Positions 1 to 5,434 of a DNA stretch of 5,764 nt are shown here, piece by piece. Position numbers and translations under genes: made by a program. A model generated the notes under the pieces. The model had not been told where the DNA came from. It saw only the letters and a list, made by a program, of their open reading frames with translations, and ran no database searches. Position 1 is the first letter of the stretch; each line of letters opens with the position of its first letter. This DNA comes from Minisyncoccota bacterium (GTDB lineage: Bacteria > Patescibacteriota > Minisyncoccia > UBA6257 > HR35), in contig JAPYXA010000032.1 of assembly GCA_028276075.1 (NCBI GenBank), forward strand, positions 1 through 5,764, in the 5' to 3' direction.

Positions 1-1
1 G

Positions 2-847
2 CCAGAGGTAAAAGATGAGGAAATCCAAATTTTGCCTAATGGCTATTCTGATGCTATTGAATACGTAAGATTTTATCTTACAGGTATTGATTTTACGCCA
101 GATATTAAAGATGACCCCAAATTATTTCAGTATGCTTGGAATTTATTGGAAGAATTTAGAAGAAAAAAGGAAATTCCTAGTTTTTCTTCTTATCTTTATA
201 TAAAAGATTTCTTAGAAAACAAAAATAGCAACAAAGAAGATTTAGTTCAAAAATTATCACTTTTAAAAAAAATTAGAGAAATTGAAATTAGAGAATTAAA
301 GAAAATAAAAATAGCTTCTAATCTCAAAGATTTGCATAAAAAATTTATAATTAACGCTTATCTTGACATTATCCTTATAAATGATTTTTTTAAATATATA
401 GAAGGAGAAATATCCAAAGATAATTTTTTAGTTATTTTAAATGATTATGAAAGTTATAAAAATAAATTATCTAAAGAAGTAATTAAAATGGTTTTGGCTT
501 CAAATAAACCTACTGCCTCTAAATATCAATTTTTTATAAAAGAAGCAAAGGCCCAATCTTTATTTTCCATACCTTTTGGTGGCAGAATTTATTTTATTTT
601 TGACTGCACCTGTTCTTTATCTTATTTAGTTTTTATAGGTCCTCCTCGTCACGCCATTATTTTGGTACCATACTCATTTTTAGGAAGTCCTCTAAATTAT
701 CTATGGAGAAATATAACTACCGTAGGTGTTTGGGCGCTTGGTTTGTATCTTCCTTTTCCTCCACCATGTCTAGTGGGTAAAGCATGTATTCCTGCTCCTT
801 ATCAACCCGATGGTTTAATTTTTATGTCTGGAACTAGTTTATATTGA
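2..847 (+). CDS. Hypothetical protein with C-terminal Cys/Gly-rich CPR-type domain (5' end outside window)
   Basis: The frame is open to the left edge, with ten sense codons before an internal TTG at 32, so the true start lies upstream and 281 residues are visible. About the first 180 visible residues are charged, Lys/Glu-rich and look alpha-helical. After an AKAQ stretch the composition changes abruptly to beta-type, Gly/Pro/Cys-rich sequence: PFGGR (about 191-195), DCTCS (Cys 202 and 204), GPPR (213-216), GVWALGLY (242-249), PC...AC (Cys 256 and 262) and a terminal GTS. I recognise this FGGR-CTCS-GPPR-G.W.LG-C pattern from uncharacterised proteins of Parcubacteria and related CPR lineages, and I know of no function for it. 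The four Cys could form two disulfides if exported or could bind a metal. Whether a signal peptide exists cannot be judged because the N-terminus is missing. The gene ends in TGA directly followed by TAA. Glutamate dehydrogenase follows after 12 bases, so co-transcription is likely. Confidence 0.8.
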   Translation, partial: PEVKDEEIQILPNGYSDAIEYVRFYLTGIDFTPDIKDDPKLFQYAWNLLEEFRRKKEIPSFSSYLYIKDFLENKNSNKEDLVQKLSLLKKIREIEIRELKKIKIASNLKDLHKKFIINAYLDIILINDFFKYIEGEISKDNFLVILNDYESYKNKLSKEVIKMVLASNKPTASKYQFFIKEAKAQSLFSIPFGGRIYFIFDCTCSLSYLVFIGPPRHAIILVPYSFLGSPLNYLWRNITTVGVWALGLYLPFPPPCLVGKACIPAPYQPDGLIFMSGTSLY

Positions 848-859
848 TAAATTAAAATT

Positions 860-2128
860 ATGCTTTTTGAAGATACTTTTAAAAAATTTTTAGAGATTAA
901 AGAGTTATTTAAAAGTTTGGTTAAAGATCGCAAAAAAGTCGAAGAATTATTTAAAATTTTAGAAAAACCTCAAAGAGAAATTAAAGTCTATCTTCCTTTA
1001 AAAAGAGAAAATGGTGAAATAGAAATTTTTGAGGGTTATAGAATTCAACATAACAATTTTTTAGGGCCTTATAAGGGAGGAATTAGATATTTTCCCCAAG
1101 TTGATGAAGATGAAATAAGAACATTAGCTTTTTTAATGACCATAAAATGTGCTTTAGTTGATTTGCCTCTTGGTGGTGCTAAAGGAGGGATAAAAGTTGA
1201 TCCTAAAAATTTATCAGAAAAAGAATTGGAAAGTTTATCAAGAGAGTATGTAAGAAAAATTTATGATTTTATAGGACCAGACAAAGATATTCCTGCTCCT
1301 GATGTTAATACTAATTCAAAAATTATAGACTTTATGATTGATGAATATTTAGAAATTTCTAAGTCAATAAATGTAAAACTTAAAGCAGCCTTTACTGGAA
1401 AATCCATTGAAAATAATGGTTCGGAGGGTAGGGAAGAAGCAACAGGAAAAGGAGGAGAAATAATTTTAGAAAGGTTTGTTGAAAAAGTTAATTTAAAAAA
1501 ACCCTTAACTGTAGCAATCCAAGGTTTTGGAAATGTTGGTTATAATTTAGCAAAGTTTCTATACCAGAAGAGTTATAAGATAGTTGCTTTATCAGATAGT
1601 AAAGGAGGAATATATAGTCGAGAAGGTTTTAACCCAGAATTAGTTATGGAATGTAAGAAAGAAAAAGGAATGATATCCGGTTGTTATTGTATTGGCAGTG
1701 TTTGTGACTTAAGTTTTGGGGAAGATATTTCTAATAAAGATCTTCTTGAGCTTGATGTTGATATTTTAATTCCCTCAGCGCTTGAAAATGTTATAAATAC
1801 AGAAAATGCAGAAAATATAAAAGCAAAAATAATTTTAGAAATGGCAAATAATCCTTTAACAGAAGAAGCAGATGAAATTTTAAATAAAAAAGGAGTAATT
1901 ATTATTCCTGATATTTTAGCCAATAGTGGTGGTGTAACTGTTTCTTATTTTGAAATGCTCCAAAATTTAAACAATGAAAAATGGAGTAAAGAAAAAGTTT
2001 TTGAAGAACTTGAAAATTATTTAAGCAAAGCTTTTAATGAAATTTGGCAGTTAAAAGAAAAATTAAATATTAGTTTAAGAAAAGCATCATTTATTATGGC
2101 TTTAAAAAGGATTTATGAAAAATATTAG
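860..2128 (+). CDS. gdhA: Glutamate dehydrogenase (Glu/Leu/Phe/Val dehydrogenase superfamily)
   Basis: Catalyses the reversible NAD(P)-linked conversion of 2-oxoglutarate plus ammonium to glutamate in the cytoplasm. At 422 residues it matches the usual hexameric bacterial/archaeal enzyme. The dimerisation/substrate domain carries PYKGGIR with Lys72, KCALVDLPLGGAKGG with Lys96 and catalytic Lys108, and PAPDVNT with catalytic Asp148. These four have the same spacing as Lys89, Lys113, Lys125 and Asp165 of the Clostridium symbiosum enzyme. TGKS..NNGSEGR..ATG leads into the Rossmann domain, which has GFGNVG (222-227), SDSKGG (245-250), ILIPSALEN and ANSGGVTVSYFE (354-365). Lys72 and the Ser after NSGGV favour glutamate over leucine as substrate. 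Coenzyme preference cannot be read safely. An unusual loop at 275-283 adds three Cys (GCYCIGSVC) between 'KKEKG' and the helix before ILIPSALEN. A TAA at 848-850 is in frame, so ATG 860 is the first possible start. No Shine-Dalgarno is present. It probably shares a transcript with the preceding gene. Confidence 0.95.
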   Translation: MLFEDTFKKFLEIKELFKSLVKDRKKVEELFKILEKPQREIKVYLPLKRENGEIEIFEGYRIQHNNFLGPYKGGIRYFPQVDEDEIRTLAFLMTIKCALVDLPLGGAKGGIKVDPKNLSEKELESLSREYVRKIYDFIGPDKDIPAPDVNTNSKIIDFMIDEYLEISKSINVKLKAAFTGKSIENNGSEGREEATGKGGEIILERFVEKVNLKKPLTVAIQGFGNVGYNLAKFLYQKSYKIVALSDSKGGIYSREGFNPELVMECKKEKGMISGCYCIGSVCDLSFGEDISNKDLLELDVDILIPSALENVINTENAENIKAKIILEMANNPLTEEADEILNKKGVIIIPDILANSGGVTVSYFEMLQNLNNEKWSKEKVFEELENYLSKAFNEIWQLKEKLNISLRKASFIMALKRIYEKY

Positions 2129-2432
2129 AGATTTATTTTAGGATCTTTTAATTACTGCGCTTTTGAATAAATAAAGTTAGTCACGGTGGAATTGTTTTTT
2201 TTGTATTATTATCTAAATGTTTTTGAATATGCACTAAGATCCTCTTGCTTTGATAATTTGATGATTTTTATTTCATAGACTCTAAAATTTTTAGATTAAC
2301 AATAGATATTCTGAATTTTATAATTTAAAATCTTTGCAGATAAAAAGTATTTAAATTGGCTAAAATATATAAAAATTAAGTAAAAATATGTTATAATTAA
2401 ATATAATCTATTAAACTAAAATTTTAAATAAA
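2129..2432. other. 304-base AT-rich intergenic region without a convincing gene
   Basis: No start codon on either strand opens a reading frame of useful length, and no tRNA-like or other structured RNA was recognised. A run of eight T at 2195-2202, preceded by a slightly GC-richer patch (TCACGGTGG, 2181-2189), might mark the end of the GDH transcript. I could not fold a proper stem next to it, so it is not called as a terminator. A short AT palindrome (2281-2295) and an 8-base inverted repeat (2140-2147 with 2236-2243) are within chance expectation. The right-hand end holds the promoter candidate for the downstream propeller gene. The region therefore probably separates two transcription units on the same strand. 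Confidence 0.6.
2389..2397 (+). promoter_or_regulatory. Extended -10 promoter candidate for the beta-propeller gene
   Basis: TG at 2389-2390, one base, then a perfect TATAAT at 2392-2397 form an extended -10 element. No good -35 hexamer lies 16-18 bases upstream (the place is filled by ATATAAAA-type sequence), which is tolerated when the TGn extension is present. Transcription would start near 2404, giving a leader of about 29 nt before the ATG at 2433. In DNA this AT-rich a TATAAT can arise by chance. The combination with TGn and the right distance to the gene is what supports the call. Confidence 0.5.
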
Positions 2433-4637
2433 ATGTGGAAAATAAACAAAATCAATCTTTTTGTAATTATTTTCTTTTTTCTTTTTATTAATACAAGTTT
2501 TGCTTTTTCTCAAATAAAATGCGATTTATCTAAACTAAAACCCGTAAAGTTTGGAGAAAAAAATATATACGTTAAAAATTTGAAATTATGTCTTAAAGAA
2601 GCAGGCTATAATTTTGGAAATGTTTTAAATAATTCTTATGATGATCAAATGCTTAAAGCGGTTAAGAATTTCTATAAGAGTTGGTATGGAGATGTTGATG
2701 GTAAATATTTTGGCAAACTTGGGATCAATAAATTAAAGTTATTAATTGAAGATTTATCTAAATCTAAAATAAATAAGGATTTAAAAAAATTTTCTTCTGA
2801 AAAAGAATTTCTTAAATATTTAAATGAAGCTAATAAAAAATATCCAGAAATATTGCAAATAACAAAAAGAATGGCTTTTTCTGATTTTTTGGCAGCGCCC
2901 GAGGAAACGATTTTAGCAGTACCCGCGGAATTTCAATCCTCAAGATACTCTGAAACAAATGTCCAAGTTAAGGGAATAGATGAAGCAGATATAGTAAAAA
3001 CAGATGGAAAAAACATATATTATTCTAACAACGGGACATATGTAGACAGTATTCAGGTTGAAGATAATATTTTACCTTTGTCATCTTATAAAAGTAATAC
3101 CAAAATAATAAAAGCATTTCCTATTAGCGAAATAAATCAATTAGCAGATATACAGGAGACAGGTGATTTATACTTAATTAAGTCAAAAAACATATTAATA
3201 ATACTTCAATCAAATAAAATTATAAGTTATGATATAAGCAATCCTCAAACACCAAATAAAAAATGGGAATTAAATTTTGAAGGAGATTTAATAACTTCAA
3301 GACTTTATAAAGATCAAATTTATCTAATTCTTAGACAATCTTTAGATGACGAAAATCTTTGCAGTATAGTTCCTTTAAAATCAAATAATTCAAAAATCTC
3401 CCTATCTTGTATAGATATCTATATGCCCCCTATGATTTTACCAGTAGAAAATATTATTTCTGCTTTTATAATAAACCCAGAAAATGGTCAGATTTTAAAT
3501 AAATCCGGTTTTTTAGAAACTCCATTATGGTATGGACAAACTGTTGTTTATATGTCAAAGAATAATTTATATATTGTATATCCTAAAGAAATTAAAACAA
3601 GTGATGTTCTTATACAAGCAATTTTAAATAATTTAAAAGATGTTTTGCCTCAAGAAATAATTGCTAAAGTGGAAAAGTTGAAAGATTTAGATTTGTATGA
3701 ATCTTCAAAGGAAAGAGAATTAGAAATGATATTTAATTATTATTTAAAAACTTTTAAAAAAGAAGAAATAGAAAAAATTAGCAAAAAATTAGAGGAAAGA
3801 TTTTTGAATTACTACAAATCTAAAATGAGAGAATTTGATAAGTCAGTTTTGATTAAATTAGATATAAATGATTTAACTTTAAAAGGAGTTGGAGAAATTC
3901 CTGGGATAGTTTTAAATCAGTTTTCTTTGGATGAATATCAAAACAATATTAGAATAGGAACAACTATTGGTGAAAGAAGCAATTGGTCGAATTTATTTTA
4001 TCTAATACCATTTTCTTCAAGGGAATTTATTTCACTAAATGATGTTTATATTTTAGATGAAAATTTAAATATAATAGGAAATATTCAAAATTTAGGCAAA
4101 GGAGAAAAAATTTATTCTGTTAGATTTATAGAAGATAAGGGGTATATAGTGACATTTAGAGAAACCGATCCATTTTATATACTTGATTTGTCAAATCCAT
4201 ATGATCCAAAATTAACTGGTGAACTTAAAATTCCTGGATATTCTTCTTATCTACATCCAATTGATAATAACAGGATTCTAGGAATAGGCAAGGAAGGAAA
4301 TAAAGTAAAAATTTCTTTATTTGATGTTTCAAATCCTTCAACTCCGATAGAGAAAAGCAAATATATTTTAGATGAATATTGGTCTGATATCTTAGATAAT
4401 TTTCATGCTTTTTTATTAGATAACAAACATGAAATTTTCTTTATTCCGGGCTATAGAAAGGCTTATCTCTTTTCATATAAAGATAATAAATTAGAAATTA
4501 AGAAAGAAATTTCATCTTTAACATCTATAGAAAGGGCTATTTATATTGATGATTATTTATATTTAATATCTAGATCTAATATTATTATTTTTGATGAAAA
4601 TACATTCGATAAAGTAAAAGAATTGAATTTAAAGTAA
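2433..4637 (+). CDS. Secreted beta-propeller domain protein with N-terminal peptidoglycan-binding-like module
   Basis: The 734-residue protein starts with a signal peptide: MWKINK, a hydrophobic run at about 8-20, and a probable cleavage after AFS (24-26). The following Cys30 is not in a lipobox. Residues 36-106 resemble a PG_binding_1 repeat (VKFGE...VKNLKLCLKEAGY...YDDQMLKAVKNF...VDGKYFG), suggesting attachment to cell wall or another surface polymer. From about 172 it matches the family known as 'Beta propeller domain' (PF09826): YSETNVQVKGIDEADIVKTD (172-191), then LNQFSLDEYQ..IRI.TT, ILDENLNIIGNIQNLGKGE, IYSVRF, GYIVTFRETDP, LDLSNP and GELKIPGYSSYLHP. Blade-like repeats recur as 'D.SNP..P' near 267, 585 and 631. 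A Lys/Glu-rich helical insertion of about 80 residues (roughly 385-466) interrupts the propeller. Four Cys (30, 53, 310, 326) could form two disulfides. The family's biochemical function is unknown to me, and a scaffold or binding role is likely. The C-terminus looks complete. An in-frame TAA at 2412 makes ATG 2433 the first start. Confidence 0.88.
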   Translation: MWKINKINLFVIIFFFLFINTSFAFSQIKCDLSKLKPVKFGEKNIYVKNLKLCLKEAGYNFGNVLNNSYDDQMLKAVKNFYKSWYGDVDGKYFGKLGINKLKLLIEDLSKSKINKDLKKFSSEKEFLKYLNEANKKYPEILQITKRMAFSDFLAAPEETILAVPAEFQSSRYSETNVQVKGIDEADIVKTDGKNIYYSNNGTYVDSIQVEDNILPLSSYKSNTKIIKAFPISEINQLADIQETGDLYLIKSKNILIILQSNKIISYDISNPQTPNKKWELNFEGDLITSRLYKDQIYLILRQSLDDENLCSIVPLKSNNSKISLSCIDIYMPPMILPVENIISAFIINPENGQILNKSGFLETPLWYGQTVVYMSKNNLYIVYPKEIKTSDVLIQAILNNLKDVLPQEIIAKVEKLKDLDLYESSKERELEMIFNYYLKTFKKEEIEKISKKLEERFLNYYKSKMREFDKSVLIKLDINDLTLKGVGEIPGIVLNQFSLDEYQNNIRIGTTIGERSNWSNLFYLIPFSSREFISLNDVYILDENLNIIGNIQNLGKGEKIYSVRFIEDKGYIVTFRETDPFYILDLSNPYDPKLTGELKIPGYSSYLHPIDNNRILGIGKEGNKVKISLFDVSNPSTPIEKSKYILDEYWSDILDNFHAFLLDNKHEIFFIPGYRKAYLFSYKDNKLEIKKEISSLTSIERAIYIDDYLYLISRSNIIIFDENTFDKVKELNLK

Positions 4638-4640
4638 AAT

Positions 4641-4646
4641 TAGAAT
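4641..4646 (+). promoter_or_regulatory. Weak -10 candidate upstream of the Cys-rich small gene
   Basis: TAGAAT differs from the consensus -10 by one base and lies just after the propeller stop codon, 26 bases before the small gene's ATG. Transcription would begin near 4653 with a leader of about 20 nt. No -35 hexamer stands at a proper distance (TTGAAT at 4623-4628 is only 12 bases away). The three small genes may instead be read through from the propeller promoter, since only 35 bases separate them. Confidence 0.2.
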
Positions 4647-4672
4647 GTCGTAATTAATATTTTTACAAAAAG

Positions 4673-4771
4673 ATGGAAAATCAAAATTGTGGATGTAATT
4701 GTTGTCCTCATGAAGGCGGATTTTGTAATTGTGGATGTGATTGTTGTCCGCAAACTGATATATCTGAATAA
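4673..4771 (+). CDS. 32-residue Cys-rich, metallothionein-like small protein
   Basis: ATG to TAA encodes 32 residues with nine Cys (positions 6, 8, 10, 11, 18, 20, 22, 24, 25) and one His (13), that is 28% Cys. It consists of two NCGC-[ND]-CCP units at residues 5-12 and 19-26, joined by HEGGFC. Dense CxC and CC pairs with no signal peptide or membrane segment are typical of cytoplasmic metal-thiolate proteins. Nine Cys in about 30 residues equals the content of the three-metal beta domain of vertebrate metallothionein, and the size is close to the 25-residue Neurospora copper metallothionein. It does not look like the classical bacterial SmtA/BmtA family, which is longer. Binding of Zn, Cu(I), Cd or an Fe-S cluster is inferred, and a peptide natural-product precursor is an alternative, although no modifying enzyme is in view. 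A TAA at 4655-4657 is in frame, so ATG 4673 is the first start. No Shine-Dalgarno is present. The DoxX-like gene starts 22 bases downstream. Its small size means automated gene calling is likely to miss it. Confidence 0.72.
   Translation: MENQNCGCNCCPHEGGFCNCGCDCCPQTDISE
4685..4750 (+). repeat. Internal tandem repeat of the Cys-rich unit
   Basis: Bases 4685-4708 and 4727-4750 are 24-base direct repeats with 22 matches. The differences are AAT/GAT (Asn to Asp) and CCT/CCG (silent). The repeat period is 42 bases, or 14 codons. The repeats encode the two NCGC-x-CCP units, so the small gene probably arose by duplication of one Cys cluster. Confidence 0.85.
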
Positions 4772-4793
4772 TTGATGGTTTTTAATATATTAA

Positions 4794-5177
4794 ATGAATT
4801 TTAAATTTAGTAAAGAAAATTTAGGAATTTATATTTTGCGTTTCGGTCTTGCGATAGTTTTTCTTTATTTTGGAATTTCTCAAATTTTAGATCAATCAAG
4901 ATGGATTTATTTGATTCCGGATAGATTTTTTATGTTTTATATTCATGAAGTTTTAAAATCAAAACTAGTTTTTGTTAATGGAATTTTTGATACAATAATA
5001 GCTTTATCTTTAATTTCAGGATTTTTTATAAACATATTTTCTCTTTTAGGATTTGTTCATCTTCTTTCAATTACAGTTTTTTCTTTAGGTTTTGAACCAA
5101 GCGGGATAAGAGATTTAGGACTTGCTTTTGCGATTTTGTCTTTATTTTTTTATGTCGTAAGTAAAATAAAAATTTAG
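4794..5177 (+). CDS. DoxX-like four-helix membrane protein
   Basis: The 127-residue hydrophobic protein has four predicted membrane helices at roughly 11-31, 58-76, 80-98 and 107-123. The first helix reads ILRFGLAIVFLYFGISQI, with the Arg and Phe-Gly of DoxX-type proteins. It is followed by the aromatic QSRWIYLIP linker, and IRDLGLAFAIL (105-115) matches the conserved Arg-Asp-Gly start of helix four in that family. DoxX proteins are small membrane partners named after the thiosulfate:quinone oxidoreductase subunits of Acidianus. In mycobacteria a DoxX partners superoxide dismutase and a rhodanese-like sulfurtransferase in resisting oxidative stress. No catalytic residue can be pointed to, and the protein has no Cys. 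A TAA lies directly before the ATG, fixing the start. It lies 22 bases after the Cys-rich small gene and 2 bases before the DUF2892 gene, so the three are probably co-transcribed. Confidence 0.75.
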   Translation: MNFKFSKENLGIYILRFGLAIVFLYFGISQILDQSRWIYLIPDRFFMFYIHEVLKSKLVFVNGIFDTIIALSLISGFFINIFSLLGFVHLLSITVFSLGFEPSGIRDLGLAFAILSLFFYVVSKIKI

Positions 5178-5179
5178 AT

Positions 5180-5401
5180 ATGAAAAAAAATTTAGGTAAA
5201 ATTGATAGAATAATAAGGTTTATTCTTTCATTGATTCTTATTTATTTAGGATATTTTATTTTACCTAATTACGGGATAGTATTTAGTATAGTTTCTTATA
5301 TATTAGCAATAGCCCTTATTTTTAATGCTTTAAGTGGTTATTGTGGACTTTATAGATTATTAGGAATAAGTACTAATAGAAAATGTGATGTTTATAATTA
5401 A
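5180..5401 (+). CDS. DUF2892 (YgaP-like transmembrane) small membrane protein
   Basis: The 73-residue protein opens with MKKNLGKIDRIIRF, the typical N-terminus of the DUF2892 / YgaP transmembrane family (PF11127). Two membrane helices follow (about 13-28 and 32-50), then the family's signature GYCGLYRLLGIST (53-65). In most members the Cys is followed by Pro (CPLY); here it is Cys55-Gly. A second Cys lies near the end (RKCD, Cys69). In Escherichia coli YgaP this segment is fused to a rhodanese domain that carries sulfane sulfur, and stand-alone copies like this one often sit beside sulfur-handling or redox genes. The start codon follows the DoxX-like stop by 2 bases, which suggests translational coupling. 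An in-frame TAA at 5162-5164 leaves this ATG as first start. The function of the stand-alone form is unknown. Confidence 0.82.
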   Translation: MKKNLGKIDRIIRFILSLILIYLGYFILPNYGIVFSIVSYILAIALIFNALSGYCGLYRLLGISTNRKCDVYN

Positions 5402-5402
5402 A

Positions 5403-5427
5403 ATATTTTTTTTAACAATAAAAATAT
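5403..5427. terminator. Possible bidirectional AT-rich hairpin between convergent genes
   Basis: ATATTTTT (5403-5410) and AAAAATAT (5420-5427) form a perfect 8-base-pair stem with a 9-base loop. The T run and the A run on its two arms give a U-rich stretch in either direction. It lies in the 33-base gap between the DUF2892 stop and the photolyase stop, where a shared terminator is expected. All stem pairs are A-T, so it is thermodynamically weak and may be only AT-rich filler. Confidence 0.3.
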
Positions 5428-5434
5428 AGATAAT

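Noticed and set aside
32..847. TTG at 32 as the start of the first gene
   Set aside because: The same frame is open back to the left edge without a stop, and the TTG has no supporting ribosome binding site. The gene is better read as truncated by the window.
845..850. TGATAA as a hint of UGA recoding to Gly (as in Gracilibacteria/SR1)
   Set aside because: No in-frame UGA occurs inside any of the other genes, and Gly is encoded by GGN throughout, so the standard bacterial code fits.
1684..1923. 79-codon open frame on the minus strand
   Set aside because: It lies entirely within the glutamate dehydrogenase gene, antisense to conserved sequence, and its Ser/Ile/Phe-rich composition is what an antisense shadow of this AT-rich gene would give.
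2181..2202. Possible intrinsic terminator with eight T after the GDH gene
   Set aside because: The T run is clear, but the preceding GC-richer patch gives no stem with a usable loop.
2140..2243. 8-base inverted repeat AGGATCTT / AAGATCCT, 88 bases apart
   Set aside because: It is a perfect match but stops at 8 bases on both sides. A pair like this is expected about once by chance in 300 bases, and no mobile-element or RNA features lie between.
2209..2295. Short minus-strand open run of 28 codons that reads protein-like (ends KQEDLSAYSKTFR)
   Set aside because: It has no start codon and is too short. An adjacent frame is also open for a similar length, so it could be a decayed gene end, but composition alone can explain it. 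A protein search with both frames joined would decide.
2281..2295. AT palindrome TCTAAAATTTTTAGA
   Set aside because: All but two base pairs are A-T, there is no repeat copy elsewhere and no gene-proximal position to suggest an operator. Such palindromes are common in DNA of this composition.
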